Source: Toxoplasma gondii ME49 (Eukaryota; Apicomplexa; Conoidasida; Eucoccidiorida; Sarcocystidae). Taken from it: a stretch of 64,000 bases of DNA. The stretch lies in contig NC_031480.1 in assembly GCF_000006565.2 (NCBI RefSeq), forward strand, positions 1,256,144-1,320,143, given 5' to 3'. Positions 13,351 to 24,562 of this stretch are shown here, one piece after another; positions within the stretch are counted from its first letter, which is position 1, and every line of letters begins with the position of its first letter. The notes beneath the pieces were generated by a model. It did not search any database. It was not told the DNA's origin and saw nothing but the letters and a program-made list of their open reading frames with translations. The position numbers were made by a program, and so were the translations under genes.

Positions 13351-16300
13351 TTGAGTCGTCCGGTAGATAACATGCAAACGGCTGCCATGTTTTCGTGCAC
13401 GCTGATACCAGCGATTGTGACATGCGTAAACATAGTTACACATATATAAATACATGTGTGTATATCTATCTATCTATATCTATATCTATATATATATATA
13501 TATATGTACGTCTAATTACATGTACATCTGTATATCACGTTGTCTTTGTATTGTTGCTTTTTGAAGCTCTTTATCACTGTGTCTTCATCTGGCACAGCTG
13601 CTGGATGTGATGTGCTGGAGGTTATGTTTTTCACTGAAGCTGCACCTGGGCGTCGACAGCGGGCTGGAGGGAAGCGTGCCAAGCTGCGAGCGATCGAAGA
13701 ATTTCTGCGTTTCCTTCCTTCCTCTCCAGAGGCGGGACGAGCGGATCAAGCGCAGCGGAAGCCAGCAGCGAAGAGACAAGAGTGTGGATCTGGAAAAAAG
13801 CTGAAAAACAAGACATGGTCCTTGAGGACGGAGCAGATGAAGAAGACGGTAAAAAGGGGAGGGAAAGAAGAGGACAACTCAAGGGCGCGGAGATTCACCG
13901 ATAAAGGAAGACACACCTGATACAGTGGCGAAGACGCAGAGACGCGTGACAGCCGAAAGTGACCCCTTTCTCGTATGGAACAGACACTCTTTAAGTTGCC
14001 AAGAGCTGCGCGAAGACAGAAAAAAGAGAGAAAAAGGCGGGAGAAACACAGAGAGAAGAAAGAGCGGAAAGAAACGTTATAGGAAGGGTTAAAGACACAA
14101 ATACAGAGAGATTGAGAACCGGGAAAAGTGATCGAGGAAGGCAGCAGGCGAGGTATCGACGCAGAGAATGACAACCACAGAAACGAAGAGACAAAGGAAA
14201 TCCCGGAAAGAAACTTAAAACACTTGCCTTTCTTTTGCTCAGGCTCAGTCACTTGAGGGAAGAGGAAGAGACTGCTCAACAGTTCGGCCGCGCCTGTTGA
14301 CACGGCCCAGTCGGAGCTGAGAAAATTTAAAAAAAGCACAGAAAAACTTCTTTCGACAGTTGAAGGTCTTCTCTGAACACGAAACGAAAAAAAACGTTTC
14401 AGCTCTCAGCAAGCGTGGCTTCATCCCATTACACACGGAAGCCCCCACCCTTCCCTGGCCTTGTCTACGCCTTTTCTGCATGCAGAGACTCCATGACTAC
14501 TATTCGGGACGGAGAGAGTCGGTGACGTTTCTGCATGCAGAGGCTTCAGACCTAGACCATCGTATATGCTTCCTAGGGTGTGATGGTGGCCGCGTGTTTG
14601 TCCATTCCACTTGTCGTTTTTCATTTGGAGTTGGGGTGGCTTCGCCCACCTAGGAAAGGCGAGAAGGGCAGGAAGGAATGGCGCCGCAAGTGCAGGAGGC
14701 AGGTGTTTGCAGAAGACGGGGAGAAGTCGGAGGAACTGCAGAAACGGAAGCAGGACAAACAACAAAGGGATGCGCCAAGGACGCCGATTTCATTCACAGA
14801 TCAGCCGCCCTCCTGGAAAGAGGAACTCCCTGTTTCACGAGTAAACCAGACTTTTGTAAAGAAAAGAAACACCGACGCCACGGAAACCTTCACTTTTTCA
14901 GGGATAGAAAACCTATCTTAGACCGGTCCTTTCTCACTATCAGCTCTGAGCCTACTTGCGCGTCTTCAAGGGGACGGCACCATTCGCTTCAAAAGACGTT
15001 TGAAATGGCAAAGTGCATGCGATGAAGAACTATTTCTTCGAGCCATCACACTTTCTTGGAGTTGCTAGGAAGCCTGGCACTTTGTTCAGTGTAATTTCCC
15101 CGATGTTTCGTGGATCTTCTTGTGTTATGACAGAAAGACACAAGGTGGCAAGAAGGATAGGAGACGCTCGAGACAAAAACTGAGGATTCAACGCCCACAT
15201 TCCCCCAACTCGTTCTCGTCTCCGAGGCGCCTCACGGTGTCTCCAAACTTGGACGGCTCGCCAGCTAGCCAGGCCCCGCAGAGCCGCGCCGAGGCCGCGA
15301 GCTCCGCCTGCATGCGATTGCTGAAGAACGCGGAGAGACATGAAAAGAGCCGAAAACCAGCCACTGTGAAAGGAGAGTGGAGATAGAGGGACGACCAGCG
15401 AGACAAAGACGGAACTCCGGGGGAACGCATACGGTGGCGAGAGGAGAGAAGAAGCCAGAGAAGAAGAGGAGAAGCGATTTCGAGAGTCCAAAAAGAAACC
15501 CAAAGCAGCAAGCGGACCGAAGAGAGAAAGGAAAGGAAAGCAAACGAGAAGACAACGGGCGACGAGGCGAGAGAGGAGAAGACAAACGGAGAGACGCAAA
15601 GGGAGGCGAGACACGAACGGAGACCCAACGAAGGTGAAGAAGAGCAACGCCCCCTGCGGTTGAGACGCGGCTCGCGAGAGCAAGGAAAAACACTGAACGA
15701 CGGCGAGTTGGGGAGTTCGCAGGCACGGAACAGACAAAAACACAAAACACGAAAACAAGGAATCGAAGAAGACGCCGGCAGAAGCAAAGAGCCACTCACG
15801 CTAGGAACGGCCGTCCCCTAATCTCCTCCACAAAGTCGAAAACCGCCTCCATGGCCTCGTGCACAGACTCGACCAAGCCATGCTGAGGAAAAACGCAGCA
15901 TTACAGGCAAGAATGAAGGAAGAGAGTAAAAAGAGATAAAAGGGAGCAGAAACAAGAGACATACGGAAGGAGAAGAGAGCCACACAGAAACGGCAGTCAC
16001 GGCAGAAGACTAAACGGACATCCAAGTCGAAGAGAGGTGAACACACACGGTATGGCGCTCGTCTCCATTGTTTATTGGACAGACGGGAACACCCGCACTC
16101 TGCGCCAAGACCGCGCATGCAGTTTTACACTCAACAGCTCTCTTGAGAAGATGCGCCCACAAATACAAATAGATAAACACATATAAAAGGAAACAGGAGG
16201 AGAGATGCAGATGCTTCTGAATGCGATGTACGCAAATATATATATATATATATATATATGCATATATATATGCATATACAGTTATATACGCCGGCACGTA

Positions 16301-19300
16301 GCGTAAGGCACAAAACTCACTTCTGTGGAACAGACAGAGATAGAGCGTTGTATGCACATGCGCTTATATATACAACTATACGGCCATCTATATACACACA
16401 ACATTGTTCGGATAGAGCTGCGAGTACGTGCGGACATGCATCCATTTAACTGGTTTGAGTCAGGAGAACGTCGCGCTGTTTTATCGGGCACCGTGGAGGA
16501 GTACTTCGCGATTCTCACCACCTCTCGGGGCATGTGTTCTTCGAGGAAATCCACTTCCTGAGAGAAGACCTTCATCGCGACGTCCATGAACGCGCATGCA
16601 GCGGTGACTAGCCGAGCGCGATCCTCTCGTCCGTCCTGACTCAAAAACCACGGAGAACAAGAGGGAGAAGAGGAAGAAGAGGAAGACGAAGAGGAAGAAA
16701 AAGAGGAAGACGAAGAAGAGGAAGGAGAAGAGGACGAAGAAGAGGACGAAGAAGAGGAAGAAGAAGAGGACGAAGAAGAGGAAGAAGAAGAGGAAGAAGA
16801 AGAGGAAGAAGAAGAGGAAGGAGAAGAGGACGAAGAAGAGGAAGAAGAAAGGGATGCGTTTTTGTCTTCAAGGGCGTTGAGGACATCGTCGAAGTAGAGG
16901 CGAATTTCAACGGCACTCAGGCGCGTGGAAACGCGTAGGAGCTGTCTGCTCTCTGCACCGTAAAACAAGGCAGACCTCGAGACAACATCAAAACCTGCGA
17001 CTGTGGAGTCAATCGCATGGAAGTCTCCCTGTCGAGGACTGCCGCTAAAGTGTTTGGACCCAAGTCCGGCATTGCGACAGCAGTCCAGGTTAAACTGATG
17101 TCATTGTCTCGCGTTTTCGAAATCCATAGGTCTCCGTATTTTAATCTGTCTAGACTCACGTCACACGCGTGCATCTTGCGGCGGCCAATCTACATTTATT
17201 TTACTCATCTTTTCTTCATATTTGATTTCCGTAGATGTGTTGAGGAGTGCTTAGATTGAGTTCCTTCACGCTTGCTGTCGATCAGCGGTGAGTTGTTCTC
17301 TTTTCCACGGAATTTTCCTAGAATGGGTTTCGCAAATCTGTTCTAGATTCAGCTTCACCTTCGACTTCGTTTTCTAACTGCTCCGGCCCAATTTCCCCGC
17401 GCTGTGCCTGCTTGCCACCACCGCTGGTCAAGACATTCTCACTTGTCGGCACTGCCCAGGCGAGTCCCCAAAGACGCAGGAAGACCCGCGCGACATCGAG
17501 CGCATCCGCTCGTGCCTTCCAAGGAAGTTTGCCGGAGAGGATTTCCGCCACTCTCGCCGCGAGGAGCTGCAGGAAAACCATTTGGAACAAAGTGAAAGTC
17601 GAAGCCTGCAAACGACGGGGCGCAGAGCGACTCACGGGCGGAGGCACAGAGGGGGAGCCGGCGGGGAAGGTAAGCGAGAAGATGCGAGACGAAACGCAAA
17701 CCGGCGAGACAGAAAGACGTACCGCAACGCGCGGAAGCGCGCGAGGACCAGCAAACCAGCAAAGAAGACAGACACAAGGGAGGCATGGGCCGTGAAGGCG
17801 ACCGGAGAACAGAGACAAGCGGAACGATCCGCAGAGCAGGACGGAGACTGGTGGATGAAGGGAACGCAGCCAGAAGTGGAAAGAAGAGAACAAGGAAGCA
17901 GCTCAGTTCGAGAAGAAAGGGTGTCCTACCTCCGCGTTTTCCTTCTGGAACCGCTCTAGGGAGGCGCCGGCACCTCGCCGCTGTTCTCTGCCTTCGCGTT
18001 TAGAGGAGACAGAAGGCGACAGTTGGATAGCTCCCTCTGCCTCTGCTGCCTGCGCCGTCGCCTCCAGCCAGTGGCTCAGATGCCGAAGAGAGAGAAGAGT
18101 GAGGGCGTTGCTTTCGGTCGTCGCGACCTTCACGAGCAGACTCACGTAGGCCTCTCTCGGCGCCTGAGAGAGCAGGCAGAAAAAAACACAGACTCGACGA
18201 CTTTTCTTCGCCGCGCACTCCATTGCTGGCTCCTCCTCTCTGTGCGGCCGACGACGGCAGCACGAAGAGCCTTCTCGCGTCGCCACCGTCGCGCGTGGAA
18301 GGTGGGTCGCCTCCCGGACGTTTCCTGGAAAGGCTTACGACGCGAATGCTTCAAAAACGAAAGGCAGGACCCGTCTCGCTCCTCTCACGAGCTGCTAGCC
18401 GACAGCGGAGACTCAGGCGACGGGGAAGAGCGAGACACCGTTTGTCTCTCGTCTTTCGTCATTCACTTTCTTGTCTCGAACGTGTCAGGGGGACGCGACA
18501 AGACACACAGAACGTGATGGGGTTTCATGGGTCCTCCTCTGGGGGGGGGATGTTTCCGATTCCATCACCTGTGCGTCGATCATCTCGGAGAGCTGAGACT
18601 CGAACTCGAGTTCTCTATCCTCACCTCCTCTCTCTCGTGTTTCCTCCCTTCCTTTCGCTCCTCTTGTTCGTTGTCTGTTCATGTCCCCAGCCGTCCATAC
18701 AGAGTTCGCGAAAGTGCTAAATTTGCACATTCGATTGACAATTGGCCGCGACAACATACTCGTCCAAGAAACAGGTAGCGACCGCAGATTCGGTCCAAGT
18801 TTCGTCGCGCCATCCTATATACATCACCTAGGGTTATATGCATATAAACGTGAATACGTAGCACGTCAATGTGTGATTCTCTGCATTTAGCTATAAATAA
18901 ATAAATATATATATATGAATGTCTAGCCGCTAATATAGATCCAAATTATATACTTATCTATCGCCAGTGCGGTCTGAAGTCTCGGCCTTCGACCTTACCT
19001 TTTCTAGAGAGGGAAGCAGAATGTCTGCTAAGCTGAAGGCCGCTTCGCTGAGGTTGACGCGTTCACTCCTCTCTTCTGTTTTGTCTGCATGCGCCGCAGA
19101 CGCGCTGGACTTCCTGCCTATCTTCTCACGTTCGTCAGTGGTGTCTCTCTTGTCGTTTTTCTCTGTGTTTTCCTTGTGGTTTCCGCCCTCTCCACTTGAC
19201 CGCTTGCTCCGCTTCTCAGACGCGAGGCGCAGGGTCTGCTGGTCTTGGGCGACTGCGTTCGCGACAGCACGAAGAAAGAGACCCTGTACCGGTTCTGAGT

Positions 19301-20378
19301 CTTCGCCTTCGCTTTCATCGGTCTCTTCGTCGCTGCTGCACGACGCGGACACCGCGCCGAACTCCCTTTTCTCCCACTCGCGACTGAGCTGGAGGCCGTC
19401 TTCCTCGAGTTCTTCTTCGTCGTCTGCCTCGGCTTCCTGTTTGCGGCTTGTCTCGCCACTCTCGGACTGTGGGCAGTCACCCTCCAGTGCATGAAGACCT
19501 GCGTTCTCGGCGTGCAGCTTGTCCAGTTCAGCGTCCATTTCGTCCAGGGCCGCCTCGAACTGACGGTGAAACCGCTGCTCTTGTTCTTCTTCTTCGTCGC
19601 CGCGCTCCAGCTCCTCTGCCGCGTCTCTCAGAGCGCGCGTGAAGGCGCGTCTCCCCAAGACAGCTGCGAATCTCCAAGTGACTTCGAACGCCTCGGCGAG
19701 CGCGGATGCCTCCTCACTGCTCTCTTGGTCCTTCTTCCATTCCTCCTTCCCCAAAAGTTCTCCTCTCTCCTGCCCGACCTGCTCACCATTTGCCTCGTCG
19801 ACATCCGCATGCATCCCCTCCAGCGGTCCCGCCGGGTTCGCGTCGAAGTCGCCAGGGTGGTCTGGCGCCTCGCGCTTCGCAGGTTCAGGTGTACCTACAC
19901 CCGGGCCGCTGGCGGCAGGCGAGAGTTCGTGGAGCTGGGCCTCGCGCAGGATCAGAAAGCACAGCGTTGGAAAGCAGGAACGGAGCAGACGGGCAGTGAG
20001 GCAAGCGTCGACTTGCGTGAAGACTTGGAGGAGACTGAGGGCGAACTGACTGTACGCAGGGGACGCCAGGAGCACTTGTCGGATAAAGGAAGGACGGATG
20101 GCTCTCAACACGACGGCGACTGCATGCACAGACGCGGCAGGGTTGGATGGCAAGGACGGAGAAGTCGAGGGGCTCGAGAACAGAGAGGCGCAGCGAAGCA
20201 AACCCTGGAATTTCTCTCGCGGCGACGCGCTGCGGAGGAGCGGCAGCAACGGACCCAGCGCAACAGGAACATCGCAAGCAGAAACAGCAGATGAAGAAAA
20301 TGGACAAGCGGAAGGAGAAGAGGAAGCAGAAGGGGAAGAAGAGGAGCACGAGGGAGGAAGAGTCGCTCGGGTCGCCAT
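11494..20378 (-). CDS. Neurochondrin-family protein
   Basis: Large helical-repeat protein of the neurochondrin family (PF05536). In animals neurochondrin is cytosolic and binds signalling partners; its role in protists is unknown. Exons, 5' to 3': 20378-18999, 18163-17930, 17605-17359, 16994-16519, 15882-15800, 15320-15236, 14735-14650, 14316-14228, 13800-13646, 12913-12254, 12184-12083, 11700-11494. They join in phase to 1267 residues; human neurochondrin has about 730. Supporting blocks include RLSAVEIRLYFDD, VTAACAFMDVAMKVF and ASARLCGAWLAGEP, matching the human blocks around LACVEVRLALE, TACYALMELGIQEC and ASVRILGAWLAEE. Extra length comes from an acidic stretch in exon 1 and a polyserine tract in the 16519-16994 exon. 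The 14228 donor is GC (AAAG/GCAAGT), and the 12184 acceptor is AAG. A further short exon near 18574-18620 (ELEFESQLSEMIDAQ) may exist but has no good acceptor. Start chosen: the first ATG of the long open frame (MATRATLPPS). Confidence 0.85.
11930..11959. repeat. (TA)n microsatellite
   Basis: About 15 TA units in the last intron of the neurochondrin-like gene. A second tract lies at 12029-12052 in the same intron. Confidence 0.95.
13313..13346. repeat. (TA)n microsatellite
   Basis: About 17 TA units in a neurochondrin intron, with another tract at 13486-13505 next to TATC repeats. A similar intronic tract is at 16235-16259. Confidence 0.95.
16661..16853. repeat. GAA/GGA purine microsatellite encoding polyserine
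   Basis: Imperfect (GAAGAG)n run on the + strand, broken by GAC and GGA triplets. On the - strand it lies inside a neurochondrin exon and reads as a long serine tract with a few prolines. The frame is open through the whole run, so length changes here should occur in steps of three. Confidence 0.9.
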
Positions 20379-20687
20379 CGTGGTAGAGAGCAACTGGAAA
20401 GTGAAACCGGCAAAGCCACACCGCTGCGATACTCGTTCCGCGATGTTTGCTCAGAGTCTGAAACGAAGGTGAAGAGAAAAAGGCTCTCCTCAGGCATTTA
20501 GGGAGGCCGAGGACGAGGAGATGGATATCATCCGTTCCTTTCCCTCCGTCGGCCTGCCGCTGCAGACGATGAGAGCGAGAGAAAACCGCACGGAACGCAT
20601 GCAGGCACGCGCTCCGGTTTCTGGCAACAAGAAATCCGCCAAGGGAGGAGAGATACAGTTTTTCCTTGCTCATTCAACTTCAAATTT

Positions 20688-20694
20688 CGTCTCT
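20688..20694 (-). promoter_or_regulatory. WGAGACG-type upstream element
   Basis: AGAGACG on the - strand, about 310 bases upstream of the neurochondrin-like ATG. WGAGACG is a known promoter element of T. gondii genes. A seven-base match occurs often by chance, so this is suggestive only. Confidence 0.3.
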
Positions 20695-22105
20695 CTTCTT
20701 CTTCGTGCTCGACTTAGGGGAAGAACTATGCCACGCCAGCGTGGGGCTCGCGCCGCCGGCGACCGACGCCTCGATCGCTTGGGGAAGGTTGTCTGCCGGA
20801 TGAACACAGAGAAAACCAGCTTTGAAATGTGGAAACTTTGAACTTTCTCCACTTCTTCTGCCGCTTTCTGCCGTGCCATTCGTTTTTTTACCAAGCTGGA
20901 CTTTTTGTGTGCCGACCTCGGAAGCCTTCTTTCCGCCGTGTGGCCGAGGACCGCAGAGAACCGCAACTGCACAATACTGTACGCGTGCACACCCTCTTGG
21001 AAAATGCCCCAGAGAGACTCAACTTCGTTTCCACGAGGAGATCGTCACACATGCACAAACAGACGCCTACTCATTTGCACACAGCGCGAAAAAAACTAGA
21101 AAGATGTAGTGTTGCAGATGCGAACGACGGCGGCTATGTTTACCACGCGAGGAGCGCGTGCGCAGAAGATCGACAGCCGTTGCAGCATGTGTCTGGGGAG
21201 GCATCGTAAGAGAAACCAACGTCTCTGGACTAAAGCCACCAATGTTTGCGGAAGGAGATTTTCTACTGTCCTGTTCACCCCCGTGTCGACAAGTTCGCCG
21301 AGAAAGCCCCAAGAAGTCGACGTAGGGCGCAACACTGCGGCTGTCTGGCAGCGCACTCGAGGGTAGCAGCGCGCAGTAACGCCTTCAGGGGAAGCCCAAG
21401 CAGGTTTGAGAATTCAATGAATGGTCGTATGATGTCAAAATCTGCGAACTATAGCGTTTTCAGGCGTTCAATCCCAGACTGTTTCGTTGGATATACATTA
21501 GAGAGGAAAATGTTCACAGATAACCTCGACTTTTACTGGATAGCCCTTGCCATTGAGACTCGACCCAGCTCTCTATCGTCACACGGTTATGCCATGAAAA
21601 CAGAGTTTCATTTGCTGCGCACACTCTAGCAAATATCCGACAGCTCTTCTGCTGCAGCTCTCTTTCACTTTAATGACTGATTTACCCGAGGAAGAGTCTT
21701 CAGTCTTCAAGACAGGGCGCCCTCGGAGCGCGAAGCCGGCGCCTGCGTAGCCTATCGAATGACCAATCGAACGGGCTTCCTGCTGCAAGGCCCCGCATGG
21801 TTTTCCAGCTTTGATTCTGTCAGAGTTGACGTGCTTCGCCAAATCTTACGGGGTTTCCTAGAAAAGAGCGTGATTGTATATAAGTATCCCTGTGTGTGAC
21901 TCGTGTGAAGTCCTCAAAAGCAAGAACACATAAGCGTTCCCCGCGGCAAGCGAAACCCGCGCTTTCCGAGCAGACGGAAGATGCAGAGAAGCAATACCAG
22001 AACTCTCGATTTCTCTGTCACGTTAGACCTGACTAGGGTGGACTCTCAGCGAACGAACCGCCTTTTTTTCAATATCGGGGAATCCAAAACGTGGCAAAGA
22101 AAAGT

Positions 22106-22112
22106 TGAGACG
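22106..22112 (+). promoter_or_regulatory. WGAGACG-type upstream element
   Basis: TGAGACG on the + strand, about 650 bases upstream of the Alba ATG. It matches the T. gondii WGAGACG promoter motif; the distance is plausible for a long 5' untranslated region. Chance occurrence cannot be excluded. Confidence 0.3.
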
Positions 22113-22760
22113 AGAGTGAAGTGCGAGACCACTGTCGGGGGTGTTGCGTGAGGCGGTCCAAGGGGGACTGTGATGTGCTGGGGAGGCATCAGGAAAGGCA
22201 AGTAAGTTTCAGTGTGGAATGGAGTTTTCTACCTTTGGACTCGAACCTGACAGCAGCTGGCAGGAAAGGCGGTTCAGGCATGCACCGCAAGGGGTGTGAT
22301 ACAGGGGGGAGTTCTCGTCAAAGAACGGTGGGGTTTGTATCGGGTTATTTGATGAAGGTTTCACGGCATCTGCGGGTCACTCGGAAAAAGTTCTGGTCAC
22401 GCTGAATAGAGCAAAAAGTGAGCCTTCTGGTACGCGCATTCATAGAATATGCAGTAGCGTGGAGAGTTTTGTGTACTCAAGGGATTCCAGGTCGTTCGGG
22501 GCGGACCTGGACGAATAAGCGTAGAAGCGCACTGTGCGGGTCACGCGTTCATGCATGTTGCGTGCCTCGCTGGATTGCTCCAAAAAGCCTGGTTCAAAAG
22601 GGGATAGCGCCGATTGTGAACTCCTGTGTGGCATCCCCCTAGGTTTGGACATTTTTGCAGAGAATCGGCTGCACAAATCACTCTGATTCCTTGAAACATT
22701 TGTGTCTCTCGAAACCGTTCTTGTGGATTCCCTCAAAACTTTCCTGACTTTCCCAACACA

Positions 22761-24562
22761 ATGGCAGACGTCGCCGCCGCCCCGGCTCCCAATGCCACCT
22801 CGCAAGCTGCGAACTCAACGGAAGGAGACGCGGCTGCAGGCAGTGCGCGCCCTGATAACTCGATTCTGGTGAGTTTTCCACTCCGTACTGCGACAAAGAT
22901 TGGAGTGCCTTCCTGCAACCGGACGCCCGAGCGCTCCTACCGTAGACAACGCGTGCAGGCGGACCCAGCAGGCAGGGCCGCTGCTCCCCCCACTCAAATG
23001 TGCACTTGCTCTTTCTTCGTGCCTTTTCAAACGTGTAAACTGTTCTTACCAAGGAAGGGGCGTTTTGTGTCCTGAAAACCAATCCGATTTCGTGATCTGC
23101 GCTGCAAGGCGTCGCGTGGCCGGTCGCTCAAACCGCAGACGCACCGACACCTGCGCAAGGGTGGGGTTCGTCTCCTGTTTTCCTTGGGATGGAAAGCATC
23201 CCGGAAAAGATTTCTTCCCAAATGATAGCGACGGTCTGTTGTGGAGCTGTTGGACAAGGGCCACAGATTTTTTTTGTGCCGCACTTCCGCCATAGCGAGC
23301 AAGTGTTCCGTAGCGCACCGTGGGTCACTGGGATGCGGCCGGTAACAAACATGTCGAATGTGCTGCTTACCGGTCGAAGCAGTGGCAGAGATTCGCACGA
23401 GTGGCAGATCCTTTCACTCGTGCCTCGCGTGCTGCATGCGTTTCACGATGGAAGCCACGAATCGGACTCACTCGGATGTGACGGTGTTGTGCATTGCGTT
23501 TCACAGGTTTCCATGGATAAGATCCCAGGCTTCTATGCCCGCATCGGCAAGAGAATGCTTGTCGGCCGTGACGACAAGCCCGCTTGCGATGAAGTCATCA
23601 TCACAGGTGCGTTATTCAAGTGTCTTTTCCCTGTTGTGGCTGAGACTGCGGTTTTCGGTGTGGTAAATGGGATCCTGGTGGAAGCAAGCCACGAATAGTG
23701 TCGGGTCTGAGCCCCCGTTAACGACCGCCAAAGTACTCGTATACTCGTGTTAAAGGTGAAAGGGGGTCTGTAACGTAGTGGCAACAACTGTGCTTTTGCA
23801 GGTCGTATTCTTACGTCCAAATATCTGCAATGTATGTGGTTAGGCGGGAAGTCGGATCTGCGCTGAAATTTCCACTGCACTCACGTGTGAATGCCGGACA
23901 CAGACGAAGAAGTTTGTGATCATGTGTGTAAAAGAATGAAGACGTGACTGTGTTTCTCATTCGCTGAAGCGGAGTCCCTGTACTGCATTATCCACCTGTT
24001 GGTGAGGTTATGATTCTTTGGGCAGACCACGGTGGGGCAGTGGTTGTGTGTACAAACGATTTTCGCGGATCAGGCGAACGTACTGTGGATTTTTCTGCTT
24101 TTCGGAAGTGCTATGGGGATGAGAATGGCTGGATGTGAAATCTGGTGGGCGCAGAAAGGAGTTCAGCGGGCTGGGGTGGTTGGTACGATCTCGTGTTGCG
24201 TCCGGAGTTTTATCCAGTTTGGTGGTTGTGAAAGTGGGGAGTGTTCTGGCAAGCTGTTTGTAGTGCAGTCGTAGCGCAGGCTCTGACTTCAAATTTTTGC
24301 GCCGCTTCTCTCTTGTGAAACAGGTCTGGGCATGGCGACAAAGACCGCAATTGGTGCCGCGTCGCTTCTTCAGCGGGACAATTCGGCAACCATCACAAAA
24401 GTCGAGACGTCTTATTTCTCGTCCACCCGCACTGCACTCAAGATGGTCCCCAAGATTACCATTGTCTGCACCAAGACGCCCGAGTTTGCGGAGCAAATCA
24501 AGAAGGACAAGGAGGCAGCTTTGATGGAGAAGTCGCCTACGGCCAACGCCGTCGCTGCCTGA
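22761..24562 (+). CDS. Alba-domain nucleic-acid-binding protein
   Basis: Small RNA/DNA-binding protein of the Alba family; apicomplexan Alba proteins act mainly in translational control and RNA binding. Exons: 22761-22868, 23507-23606, 24324-24562, joined in phase (0, then 1) to 148 residues. The first 36 residues are an Ala-, Asn- and Ser-rich tail beginning MADVAAAPAP. The Alba fold follows: GKRMLVGRDDKPACDEVI, then ITGLGMATKTAIGAASLL, with the G-x-G-x-A-x-x-x-A-I helix typical of the family, then SSTRTALKMVPKITIVCT. The protein ends shortly after the fold (SPTANAVAA) and has no RGG tail, so it is the single-domain type. The start is the only ATG in frame and follows a pyrimidine-rich leader. 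T. gondii has at least two such genes; I cannot say which one this is. Confidence 0.95.

Larger units (their letters stand above)
20379..22760. other. Divergent intergenic region, neurochondrin-like gene and Alba gene
   Basis: This 2.4 kb separates two start codons pointing away from each other, so it should contain both promoters and 5' untranslated regions. Open frames are short and not protein-like. Two WGAGACG-type motifs are annotated separately. No repeat or RNA gene was recognised. Confidence 0.7.
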
